Below are positions 1 through 9,863 of a stretch of DNA of 64,000 nt, piece after piece (position 1 is the stretch's first letter; the number at the start of each line of letters is the position of its first letter). The DNA comes from Meconema thalassinum. Its lineage: Eukaryota > Arthropoda > Insecta > Orthoptera > Tettigoniidae. A model generated the notes under the pieces. That model did not search any database and was not told the DNA's origin. It was given only the letters and a program-made list of their open reading frames with translations. The stretch is taken from positions 170,138,704 through 170,202,703 of the forward strand of contig OX336389.2 of NCBI GenBank assembly GCA_946902985.2, in the 5' to 3' direction. The position numbers were made by a program, and so were the translations under genes.

Positions 1-432
1 GGTGGTATCTGCTGTTCATGGGCATTATTAGAATGCAAATCAGTCATTAAGATACGTAACTGTAAGTTGAAAACATGCCAGGCACTGATGAATGCATTCC
101 TGTCGGTCATAAAGATTGAACTGAAATCATTTGACCTTCAACCATTGCATTGGGATTCAGTTACGTAAGCTACCTGTGAGCCCACCGATGTACTGGAAAA
201 GTGTAGGAGGGGTAAGGCTGTTGCTTCGTAACGGATGGGTCCTGGGTTCAAGACACCCTAAGGACCAAAATTTTATTTCTATTTAAATTATTTTATTGTA
301 TCCATCCGACTTTGTGCTGTCCATTCTCTGAGTCGGAAACCATTAATATTCATCCTATTCGTGTAAAATAATACAACTTGATAGCACAATGATATCTTCA
401 CTCCACAATAAATAATTCTTCTTTTCTTTCAT

Positions 433-910
433 AGTCGTTTACCCTCCAGGTTGGTGGAACCAATGAACTCAGCAAGGAAACTCACCACTACCGCCTCTAC
501 GGGCAGTGTCCTAGAGCTGGGAACATCTAATCGGAGTGGATACAACTGGTGAGATGTGTTGGCACCTCGCCCAGGCGGCCACACCTGCAAAGCGAATAGG
601 GGCCTCATGAGGGAAGGTAAGGGATGGTCAGGATGGATAGGCAAGGAAGAGAGAAGGAGGCGGTCGTGACCTTGAAGAAGGCGCCATCCCGGCATTTGCC
701 CGAAGACGATGTGGGAAACCACGGAAAACAACATCGAGGATAGCTGAGGTTGGAATCGAACCCCCTCTAGTCATTTGGAATACCCGAGACTGAATAGACC
801 CCGTTCCAGTCCTCATACCACTTTTCATATTTCGTGGCAGAGCCGGGAATCGAACCCAGGACCTCCAGGGCGGCAGCTAACCATGCTGACCGCTAAGCGA
901 TGGAGGCGAC
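433..910 (-). repeat. Dimeric tRNA-derived SINE, type 1 head
   Basis: The sequence reads from the GTCGCCTCC head at 910 down to a tail ending in TAAACGACTA near 433. The head holds a pol III B-box-like GGTTCGATTCC. A second B-box-like motif follows about 90 bp into the body (here degenerate), so the SINE looks like two fused tRNA-like units plus a long body. At ~478 bp it is long for a SINE. Where most relatives have the palindrome GGTACC, this copy has GGCGCC, and it carries no insertion. Confidence 0.85.
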
Positions 911-947
911 TTCACAATAACTAATATTAATTATAATTTTATATTGG

Positions 948-1430
948 GTAATCTCCGTTGTGTAGTGGGCAGCATGCTTAGCTGCCACCCCAGAGGCCCG
1001 AGGTCCGATTCCTGGGTCTGCTACGTAATTTGAAAAGCGGTATGATTGGAACGGGGTCTACTCAGCCTCGGGTGGTCCAAATGAGTCGAGGTTGTTTGAT
1101 TCCCACCTCAGCCATCCCCGAAGTGGTTTTCCGTGGTTTCCCACTTCGTTTCCGGGCTAATGTCGGGATGGTATCTAACGACAGGCCACAGCTGCCTCCT
1201 TACCCGTTCCATGTCTATCCTCCCCCATTCTTCCCATCCCGTCCCGTCCCTCATGTGGCCCACTATTCGCTTTGCAGGTGAGACCACCTGGGCGAGGCGC
1301 TAGTCCAGCCTCCCTCCCCAGTTGTATCCCATAACTGGATGTCAAGATCCAGGACACTGCCCGTAGAAGCGGTAAAGGCGGGATCATTCGCTGAGTCCGT
1401 GGGAAAAGCCTACCTGGAGGGTAGAAAAAG
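948..1430 (+). repeat. Dimeric tRNA-derived SINE, type 2 head
   Basis: The body matches the type 1 SINE, but the head is different: it begins near ATCTCCGTTGTG and its B box is GGTCCGATTCC. The copy runs to the GGAGGGTAGAAAAAG tail. It lies head to head with the type 1 SINE only ~40 bp away, making an interrupted inverted repeat of almost 1 kb. The position equivalent to GGTACC reads GGTATC here. Open frames in this stretch follow the SINE body and are not genes. Confidence 0.8.
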
Positions 1431-1724
1431 AAAAGGAATAAGCGAAACAATTAATTTTATATTACACCTATTGTAATTCATCACTCAAGTGTGTCAGATT
1501 TTTAGTACGATGCAATTTGGATATTATATTGAAGGCAGTTACGTAACTCAAAATGCCCAAGATAGTTGATAGAAAGAAAATAATGCACAACAAGGAATCA
1601 AAGCAGTTGTGTGCTCAGTTTGGAAGTGGACGTGTGTCTTTCACAACTTGTGTAATACGGAAATAATTCAGAAATAAAATTACACAAAGCCACCTTCCAT
1701 GAGATGAGTGTGCAATGTGACTCC

Positions 1725-1935
1725 TCTTTTAAAGGACCTGGGTTCGAGCCCCATCTTTTCCTGCAAAGATATTTCTAGCCTCAGCGCTAGAAACTGTACA
1801 CTAAGCCTAGTCAGTTAATTAGTTAGTTAGTTATTGGGGTTGAAAGGGGAGGAACTACGAGGTCGTCGGCGCTAAACACTAGACTAAGCCACGTGAGGCA
1901 AATGCCCGGATGGTACCTAAGTGAAGGCCACGACC
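1725..1935 (+). repeat. Fragmentary SINE-core sequences with TTAG-type tract
   Basis: A tRNA-like B box (GGTTCGAGCCCC) near 1740 is followed by a short tract of GTTA repeats near 1815. A core segment with GGATGGTACC near 1913 and a GGCCACGACC block follows. The core resembles the SINE body elsewhere in the window, but the head and tail differ, so this looks like a related SINE family or a chimera. The same block recurs at ~4041-4251 and, inverted, near 60660-60990. Confidence 0.6.
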
Positions 1936-2748
1936 ATTTCCTTCCCAAACCTAGCCACAATTACAAATACGCACATTACCACAGCCAACATGTCACTGGT
2001 TAACACACTGATTCCACACACACCTAAGATAATAATAATAATATTGATAATGTTGTCGGTACGAATAAGAACGAAATGAGCGTTATCAATGCTGGATTTG
2101 ACGTAACGCTACAAGAGATGGTAGAGGTTGTAACTTTGTACCGCCAGCATTGACCCTCAGAGAAGAAACGGTACAGGCTGTAACGTTAAGATGGGATGTA
2201 GCCGCAGATTCGGTACAGGCTTCTGTAACGTTACTGACAAGTATACCGGCTATTTCGATTGGCTCAGCAGGGCTAGGTGCAAGGAATCAAACATGGTGGA
2301 CGGTTGTCAATTGAGGGTGGTATCTGCTGTTCATGGGCATTATTAGAATGCAAATCAGTCATTAAGATACGTAACTGTAAGTTGAAAACATGCCAGGCAC
2401 TGATGACTGCATTCCTGTCGGTCTTAAAGATTGAACTGAAATCATTTGACCTTCAACCATTGCATTGGGATTCAGTTACGTAAGCTACCTGTGAGCCCAC
2501 CGATGTACTGGAAAAGTGTAGGAGGGGGTAAGGCTGTTGCTTCGTAACGAATGGGTCCTGGGTTCAAGACACCCTAAGGACCAAAATTTTATTTCTATTT
2601 AAATTATTTTATTGTATCCATCCGACTTTGTGCTGTCCATTCTCTGAGTCGGAAACCATTAATATTCATCCTATTCGTGTAAAATAACACAACTTGATAG
2701 CACAATGATATCTTCACTCCACAATAAATAATTCTTCTTTTCTTTCAT

Positions 2749-3226
2749 AGTCGTTTACCCTCCAGGTTGGTGGAACCAATGAACTCAGCAAGGAAACTCA
2801 CCACTACCGCCTCTACGGGCAGTGTCCTAGAGCTGGGAACATCTAATCGGAGTGGATACAACTGGTGAGATGTGTTGGCACCTCGCCCAGGCGGCCACAC
2901 CTGCAAAGCGAATAGGGGCCTCATGAGGGAAGGTAAGGGATGGTCAGGATGGATAGGCAAGGAAGAGAGAAGGAGGCGGTCGTGACCTTGAAGAAGGCGC
3001 CATCCCGGCATTTGCCAGAAGACGATGTGGGAAACCACGGAAAACAACATCGAGGATAGCTGAGGTTGGAATCGAACCCCCTCTAGTCATTTGGAATACC
3101 CGAGACTGAATAGACCCCGTTCCAGTCCTCATACCACTTTTCATATTTCGTGGCAGAGCCGGGAATCGAACCCAGGACCTCCAGGGCGGCAGCTAACCAT
3201 GCTGACCGCTAAGCGATGGAGGCGAC
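2749..3226 (-). repeat. Dimeric tRNA-derived SINE, type 1 head
   Basis: This is the second-unit copy of the SINE at 433-910, with the same GGCGCC variant at the site that is GGTACC in other copies. The head ends at 3226 with GTCGCCTCC on the minus strand. Confidence 0.85.
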
Positions 3227-3263
3227 TTCACAATAACTAATATTAATTATAATTTTATATTGG

Positions 3264-3746
3264 GTAATCTCCGTTGTGTAGTGGGCAGCATGCTTAGCTG
3301 CCACCCCAGAGGCCCGAGGTCCGATTCCTGGGTCTGCTACGTAATTTGAAAAGCGGTATGATTGGAACGGGGTCTACTCAGCCTCGGGTGGTCCAAATGA
3401 GTCGAGGTTGTTTGATTCCCACCTCAGCCATCCCCGAAGTGGTTTTCCGTGGTTTCCCACTTCGTTTCCGGGCTAATGTCGGGATGGTATCTAACGACAG
3501 GCCACAGCTGCCTCCTTACCCGTTCCATGTCTATCCTCCCCCATTCTTCCCATCCCGTCCCGTCCCTCATGTGGCCCACTATTCGCTTTGCAGGTGAGAC
3601 CACCTGGGCGAGGCGCTAGTCCAGCCTCCCTCCCCAGTTGTATCCCATAACTGGATGTCAAGATCCAGGACACTGCCCGTAGAAGTGGTAAAGGCGGGAT
3701 CATTCGCTGAGTCCGTGGGAAAAGCCTACCTGGAGGGTAGAAAAAG
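3264..3746 (+). repeat. Dimeric tRNA-derived SINE, type 2 head
   Basis: This is the second-unit copy of the SINE at 948-1430. It is head to head with the preceding type 1 SINE and nearly identical to its first-unit counterpart. Confidence 0.8.
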
Positions 3747-4040
3747 AAAAGGAATAAGCGAAACAATTAATTTTATATTACACCTATTGTAATTCATCAC
3801 TCAAGTGTGTCAGATTTTTAGTACGATGCAATTTGGATATTATATTGAAGGCAGTTACGTAACTCAAAATGCCCAAGATAGTTGATAGAAAGAAAATAAT
3901 GCACAACAAGGAATCAAAGCAGTTGTGTGCTCAGTTTGGAAGTGGACGTGTGTCTTTCACAACTTGTGTAATACGGAAATAAATCAGAAATAAAATTACA
4001 CAAAGCCACCTTCCATGAGATGAGTGTGCAATGTGACTCC

Positions 4041-4251
4041 TCTTTTAAAGGACCTGGGTTCGAGCCCCATCTTTTCCTGCAAAGATATTTCTAGCCTCAG
4101 CGCTAGAAACTGTACACTAAGCCTAGTCAGTTAATTAGTTAGTTAATTATTGGGGTTGAAAGGGGAGGAACTACGAGGTCGTCGGCGCTAAACACTAGAC
4201 TAAGCCACGTGAGGCAAATGCCCGGATGGTACCTAAGTGAAGGCCACGACC
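4041..4251 (+). repeat. Fragmentary SINE-core sequences, second unit copy
   Basis: This repeats 1725-1935 at the array period. It has a B-box-like GGTTCGAGCCCC and a core with GGATGGTACC. No insertion is present at this GGTACC. Confidence 0.6.
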
Positions 4252-4634
4252 ATTTCCTTCCCAAACCTAGCCACAATTACAAATACGCACATTACCACAG
4301 CCAACATAATGTCACTGGTTAACACACTGATTCCACACACACCTAAGATAATAATAATAATATTGATAATGTTGTCGGTACGAATAAGAACGAAATGAGC
4401 GTTATCAATGCTGGATTTGACGTAACGCTACAAGAGATGGTAGAGGTTGTAACTTTGTACCGCCAGCATTGACCCTCAGAGAAGAAACGGTACAGGCTGT
4501 AACGTTAAGATGGGATGTAGCCGCAGATTCGGTACAGGCTTCTGTAACGTTACTGACAATTATACCGGCTATTTCGATTGGCTCAGCAGGGCTAGGTGCA
4601 AGGAATCAAACATGGTGGACGGTTGTCAATTGAG

Positions 4635-5066
4635 GGTGGTATCTGCTGTTCATGGGCATTATTAGAATGAAAATCAGTCATTAAGATACGTAACTGTAAG
4701 TTGAAAACATGCCAGGCACTGATGAATGCATTCCTGTCGGTCTTAAAGATTGAACTGAAATCATTTGACCTTCAACCATTGCATTGGGATTCAGTTACGT
4801 AAGCTACCTGTGAGCCCACCGATGTACTGGAAAAGTGTAGGAGGGGTAAGGCTGTTGCTTCGTAACGGATGGGTCCTGGGTTGAAGACACACTAGGGACC
4901 AAAATTTTATTTCTTTTTAAATTATTTTATTGTATCCATCCGACTTTGTGCTGTCCATTCTCCGAGTCGGAAACCATTAATATTCATCCTATTCGTGTAA
5001 AATAATACAACTTGATAGCACAATGATATCTTCACTCCACAATAAATAATTCTTCTTTTCTTTTCT
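4635..5066. repeat. 2.3 kb composite unit, copy 3 (left part)
   Basis: This is the start of a third tandem unit matching 1-432 with more substitutions than copy 2. It runs into a type 1 SINE that is then interrupted by Ty3 element 1. No gene is visible. Confidence 0.85.
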
Positions 5067-5319
5067 TAGTCGTTTACCCTCCAGGTTGGTGGAACCAACG
5101 GACTCAGCAAGGGAACTCACCACTACCGCCTCTACGGGCAGTGTCCTAGAGCTGGGAACATCTAAACGGAGTGGATACAACTGGTGAGGTGTGATTGGCA
5201 ACTCGCCCAGGCGGCCACACCTGCAAAGCGAACAGGGGCCTCATGAGGGAAGGTAAGGGATGGTCAGGATGGATAGGCAAGGAAGAGGGAAGGAGGCGGC
5301 CGTGGCCTTGAAAAGGTAC
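5067..5319 (-). repeat. Type 1 SINE, tail half (split by Ty3 element 1)
   Basis: The tail half of a minus-strand SINE stops at GGTAC. The head half resumes at 11855 after the retrotransposon. The last four bases before the element, GTAC at 5316-5319, are repeated at 11855-11858 as the target duplication. Confidence 0.9.
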
Positions 5320-5815
5320 TGCCCCCGTAAATTGAATTATATTGAGACCACGGCGCCTGTATTGGCAAATATGAATCAAGTTATGGCTGTCATAGTTGTG
5401 ACGTGGATATTCATGACGTAGGCACGGATGACGCAGACTTTATGCAAGTAGGCTGGTTGAGCTGAGATTCTTGGTGACGTCATGATTTTGTTCGAGAAAG
5501 ATCTGAGATTTACGACGCAGTCGCAGGGAAACATGGAATTGTGCTAAGGAAGAAGTTACGCGATTGGAGGAAAGGCTCGAACCAATGAATGATAGTTTGG
5601 AGGGAGACGGAGATTACTGAAACTACCATATTTAATTACTGTTGGAATGCAGAATTGTGGAAATCCATTTTCAGTTATGGCATTGATTTGGAATTTTGAA
5701 GAAATTAATTTTGAGTTTTTGAAATTTGAAAATCCGTCAAGAATAGCCAAAGTTAGAATTTCTAGTAATGACGGAGAAACAAGCTATGGAAGGGATGGAT
5801 ACGCCCCTTAAGAAG

Positions 5816-5825
5816 TTGATAAAAG
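5816..5825 (+). promoter_or_regulatory. Candidate LTR core promoter (TATA-like)
   Basis: TTGATAAAAG is kept in all three family members with visible 5' LTRs (also 24052-24061 and 56739-56748 on the minus strand), in a conserved context. Conservation and position about 500 bp into the LTR fit a TATA box. The start site was not determined. Confidence 0.45.
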
Positions 5826-6095
5826 GTCTTGCACAGCAGAGAGAAGCTCTCATATCTCATTTTCTCGTGTCTTATAGTGGTTTTTCTGATTATTATATTG
5901 TCAGACTTCGAGTGATTCAGTGAAGCAAGTCGTCATTAGCGCGTGTGGTAGAGCCCACCGCATCGAACGAGCACGGAGCAGTGCAGCAGTACCATTTTAC
6001 GGTTAGTCAAACTAGGCGAAGTTGAAACGCACACATTAACGAGTCTACAAGATAATCTATCAAGAGTTAGATACTGCCTGTATGCTAATTCTATT

Positions 6096-6371
6096 GTGCA
6101 TTACAGTATTAAAGTGTGTAGGAAAGTTGAACATTTTCACGATTATACTTTGGAAGATAATGGCATTTTAAGACGGCAGACAAAAGTGATTTTCTCGCCA
6201 CCTGAGAAGCACTTTTATAACACCACATTCTACGCTACGGCTGACACGTGTATCGCAACCGTGATACTACATATTACGTTTGGTGATACAACGATACATT
6301 CTACTATGGAACAATATAATCTGGCAGTTCTTTCAACTATTATTATAACGAAAGCGGAGATGGAATACTAA
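6096..6371 (+). CDS. LTR-embedded small open frame 1, unknown
   Basis: This is a 91-codon frame in the putative R region of the LTR. I do not recognise the product. The 3' half (around residues 45-85, with a TFGDTT motif) is recognisable in the equivalent frames of element 2 (15230-15526 and 23528-23788) and element 3 (38463-38858 and 56218-56613). The N-terminal parts differ because of small indels, and the element 3 version has another upstream start. The conservation may be that of the DNA rather than of a protein. It could act as an upstream frame in the very long leader. Confidence 0.25.
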   Translation: MHYSIKVCRKVEHFHDYTLEDNGILRRQTKVIFSPPEKHFYNTTFYATADTCIATVILHITFGDTTIHSTMEQYNLAVLSTIIITKAEMEY

Positions 6372-6511
6372 AACTTCAATGCAATTGGGACATATATCAA
6401 TGGAGTGAAATAGCAGCATGGAACTTCGCTAATCGTCTTTCTACAAAAGCGAGCATGTAGTGAATATCCAACTACACTCATGCACCGTAGTCCAACGCTG
6501 AATTATATCAA

Positions 6512-6865
6512 ATGGCAGTGGAAATATCTTCATACTCTACAATTATGAACATTTCTGCGGAAATAATTGCAATAAACTTCATGGCGAATTTCTACCAAAA
6601 CTTCAGGGAACTATCAAGAGAGGCCAGGGTAGACCCGGCTCACAAAGAAGAGTTTTGCCAGAAGGATGTCTATCGTCTACACGGAGCAGTGCAATTTCCG
6701 GAGGAGGAAGCAGTTCTATTCTCCGAGGGCACTGGTTCCAGGTTCGAGGTCGGAGCACATCTTGACGTTGGTGAAATGGAACCATCAGCAGTCTTCTTTG
6801 GAAATTTTCCTCTAGAACTTCAATCAACAGATAAGGTAGTCGTGAACGTTTCTTGTTTTATTTGA
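6512..6865 (+). CDS. LTR-embedded small open frame 2, unknown
   Basis: This is a 117-codon frame in the LTR. The related frames of element 3 are 115 codons (37968-38315 and 55723-56070). They share the N-terminal third (including a NFRELSREARV motif) and the C-terminus (FPLELQS then DKVVVNVSC). The middle is read in a shifted frame between the two, and later indels restore the ends. In element 2 (14863-15126, 23124-23387) the frame is broken and ends after 87 codons. A GT splice-donor-like AAG|GTAGTC lies near the end at ~6834. No similarity to a known family was recognised. Confidence 0.3.
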   Translation: MAVEISSYSTIMNISAEIIAINFMANFYQNFRELSREARVDPAHKEEFCQKDVYRLHGAVQFPEEEAVLFSEGTGSRFEVGAHLDVGEMEPSAVFFGNFPLELQSTDKVVVNVSCFI

Positions 6866-8662
6866 GCCTTTTAGCGATATCTGAGCAACCATTTTCCCCA
6901 TATTTTCTGTCCCATATATTTTGCCCCATATTCTTGCTTGATATTTCTGTACTCAGTACACTTTGAAGAGTTATGCCTTTTTCGACGATTTATTGAGACA
7001 TTGTTATGTCATTGACATATTTAAATAATTTTGGATCAGTTAAGACTGATATCATTTATTCTTTCAGTAATTTGCATATTTTTGTAGTCACGATTTGACT
7101 GTAAAGTTAACTATTTTCTATGGCAAATTTGAATTCAGACAGCGTGTCACTTTATTAAAGTAATTCTATTCAGTAAATTACTTTGACCAATTTTCTGTCA
7201 TCCTCAAGAAAGAAGAATAATTAAAAGATTTTAGAGCGTTAAAATCTATTACTGTATCGACGATCTTGGAAATACTAGTCGTTTTATGAACATGATTGCA
7301 ACATAGACATTTATCGTCAGTTCTGAAATACCATTGCATTATAGACAATTTTATGAAATATGAACTTTGATTACGATTTATTGATTACACTATAGTAATG
7401 AACATTTGATAGGAGTTTTTCTCAATTCTAGATTGGAACAATAATGTTTGCATTCCACAGTCTAATTGTATTCTATTCGACTATTTTTGCAGTTTAGATG
7501 AACTTTGATTGAAGTATTTTTATACTGCGTTACTTTGAAGATATTAATCTCAATTTTGATAGACCAGAGAGGCGTGTTTAATCGTATTTGCTATTAAATT
7601 TATTTGTGATTGGCAAATTTTTACTTCATATCGATTCACGAATAAAACCCACGAAGGTTAAATATAACAACAGTTTTGACACAATTAATGAATATAAGAA
7701 TTTTTAAAGTGGAACTATGGATGTATAATCGTTAGTTCAGTGGACGTGTAAAAGTCGCTGATGAATAATGCCCTTGAATAAGAGAAGGAGGTTCCCACAG
7801 TAATAAGAATGATGTTAATGAATTTGTAAGTGGAGGTTTTTTGTATGTATTGTGGAAGATTTTGATGCCATATATATGGAGATATATGATGAATTCTGGG
7901 CCCATTTTGTGCAATTTTTTGCGTTTTGAGCGAGGTATTTTTCCGCTGAGTGTATTGTCCTGGTCCTTTGGAAATTAATCATGTGAAGTTACTGTTAAAA
8001 TTAACAAGAGTGTTTAAATAATTTGAGATAACGATTTTGAATGGAGGTTACCGTCACAAATAATAATAATTATTAAACCTGAATCTAACATTTAAATATA
8101 ACTAACCTTCATTGGTCGATTATATTACCACGATTTAAGTAATTATCAACCGGATAAACGTGTGGTTTAATGTATTTCTAAAATAAATAATATAAATATT
8201 GTAAATAATTATGTAAATATCTTTAATAATAATTGGAAACGAACGAGATTAATAGAGGCCTGTATAAATTTTTCAATTGTCGTTTGACAATGTTATAAAC
8301 AATTTAAAATTGTTATAAATAATTAATGGACATTTTGTTATAAACATTAAGCGTTTTGTTATGATACTCTAAACAACGCTAGTTAAACATTTGGATTAAC
8401 AATAAACAGGATTTGGGATTATTAGAATAATCCAGTGATATTTGAATGGAGCATTTAAAAGATTTGCGTGATAATATTTGAGCTGAGACGTGAACATTTA
8501 AAGTGTTTTGAGAAGGAGCTAGGCTCTGATGTAACTAGCATATGCTAACGTTGGCTGGACAGGTGGGTCCATTTGACGACGCAAGCATGCGACATGGTGC
8601 AGGTGGCCTGACAACTGTATGATAGAGGCCAAGGTCGTCTACATAGCAGCCTTGCGGTTATA

Positions 8663-8668
8663 AATAAA
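8663..8668 (+). terminator. Candidate LTR polyadenylation signal
   Basis: AATAAA in TATAAATAAAG lies about 555 bp before the LTR end. The equivalent position carries AATAAA on the minus strand in element 2 (12952-12957) and element 3 (36171-36176). Confidence 0.5.
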
Positions 8669-9222
8669 GTGTGATGTTTATTAAAAGGAAAACAATTGCT
8701 ATGTGTCTCGTCCCAACTCCCTTATCCATTCCAAGTGTATTATTATTATTACGTTCTTTTGAGCTAGAAAGCTGAAATTTTGTATGCAAAGTCTACAAGT
8801 CCTAAAGGAGGACATGATTATATTGACAATGGCTTTTGATTGCCACGTATTTTTTTATTGTTATATTTTTGTTAATATAGTTCCTTTATGTGAAATGAAT
8901 TATTGTACAGTTTAAAATTTCTTGTTTCCGTCTTGGTTCATTTTAAATATCGTGGTGGAGGTTATTGTGAGGGCATACTTTTAAGTGATCCAGTTGGCAA
9001 CCCAGACCCGAGATTAATTTGAATAGGTAAGTAAGGTAAGTATGAACCCCCGTATATTTTGGTGTGTTCCACAATAATTTCTTGTTAACTACTGTGCTCT
9101 AATCTCGATAGTATCTGTCAGTGCCATTTTCATTGATGTAGCTGTGCCGGTGCGATTCATTATTGGCAATCCGATTGAGGGGGCGGATATCTGACAGCCT
9201 ACTATCCGGGTTAACGGGGACA

Positions 9223-9352
9223 GTAGGATTGGCGCCGCAATTCGGTGGGGCTCGATCAGCAAAACATTGGATTACCAAGTTATTGCAGTAGAATTGGCAC
9301 CGCAATTTCGTGTGGAATGTTCGAATAACATTGGATTACCAAGTTATCGATG
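9223..9352 (+). other. Primer-binding-site region, 65-bp duplication
   Basis: Seven bases after the LTR end, TGGCGCC begins at 9230 as expected for a tRNA primer site. A segment of ~65 bp starting GTAG(G/A)ATTGGC is present twice in tandem (9223-9287 and 9288-9352). The first copy matches the 3' end of tRNA-Lys(CUU) over TGGCGCC and again over GTGGGGCTCGA, but the bases between are altered. Element 3 has the same duplication and element 2 has a single copy. Confidence 0.7.
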
Positions 9353-9544
9353 TCAATGGGATTGTGAAGACTCAAATAAAGAGGTTGATTCTTTGTTAGA
9401 TGTCTTGGCCAATTGTAGAATTTGAGAGTGTGATTATATAGGGATTAAATGTTGTGTTGTATTAGGAAAATTACACTCAGAAAAGATCAGATCTTATACA
9501 ACTTGAGAGAGGTTAAATAGGCTGGAAACTTAGAAAAATCGCCT

Positions 9545-9745
9545 ATGATCTGGAGTCTTATTTTATTTGACCGGCTTATGACATGTTTAGTCATATTAAA
9601 GATAAAATTAAACTATTTGGATAGTAAATGTAAATTATTTGTGTTAGGATATTTTAAAATGAACCAAAGAAATTTGAACATGTGCTTGAGTTTATTTCAA
9701 CATAAGGTGTCTACGAAAGTTAATTATAAGCTAATTATAAGTTAG
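9545..9745 (+). CDS. 66-codon upstream frame in the gag leader, unknown
   Basis: This frame lies ~120 bp before gag. Element 3 has an equivalent 66-codon frame (44096-44296, minus strand) with the same start and end and about seven amino-acid differences. Element 2 has the same start but loses the frame through a one-base deletion about two thirds of the way along. The product is rich in Leu, Lys and Asn and resembles nothing I know. It could be a regulatory upstream frame or a by-product of leader conservation. Confidence 0.3.
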   Translation: MIWSLILFDRLMTCLVILKIKLNYLDSKCKLFVLGYFKMNQRNLNMCLSLFQHKVSTKVNYKLIIS

Positions 9746-9863
9746 ATTTGAGACAGAAAATTGCTCAAACTTTATATATGGTGAAAAATGTTGCTCAGAT
9801 GTTGTTATTTTGCTCTGTTTGATGTATGTCCCTAAAGCAGTCTATTATTGAAATATTATTGAA

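Larger units (their letters stand above)
1..2315. repeat. 2.3 kb composite tandem unit, copy 1
   Basis: The whole stretch recurs almost unchanged at 2316-4634 and begins again at 4635, giving a direct tandem array with a period near 2,316 bp. Inside are two long SINEs facing head to head, a SINE-core fragment near 1725-1935 and a short AAT tract near 2031. Positions 1-430 and 1431-1720 carry no gene that I can see. The only open frames are short and lie in SINE sequence. The left boundary is the window edge, so the true unit start is arbitrary. Inverted copies lie near 57484-58229 and 60566-61784. Confidence 0.9.
2316..4634. repeat. 2.3 kb composite tandem unit, copy 2
   Basis: This is a direct repeat of 1-2315, differing by a handful of substitutions and tiny indels such as one extra G near 2526 and ATA near 4307. 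The near-identity suggests recent duplication or homogenisation. It contains the same SINE pair. The rest holds no recognisable gene. Confidence 0.9.
5320..9222 (+). repeat. 5' LTR of Ty3 element 1 (3.9 kb)
   Basis: The LTR has TG...CA ends and short imperfect terminal inverted repeats (TGCCCCCG / CGGGGACA). Its length is ~3,903 bp, very long for this superfamily, where LTRs are commonly a few hundred bp. It matches the LTRs of elements 2, 3 and 4 throughout. A TATA-like motif near 5816 and AATAAA at 8663 suggest a ~0.5 kb U3, a ~2.8 kb R and a ~0.55 kb U5. Two small open frames lie in the putative R region. The rest holds no recognised gene. Confidence 0.9.

Noticed and set aside
1030..1450. 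Small open frames on both strands repeated in each 2.3 kb unit
   Set aside because: They lie wholly inside SINE bodies. Their conservation is that of the repeat.
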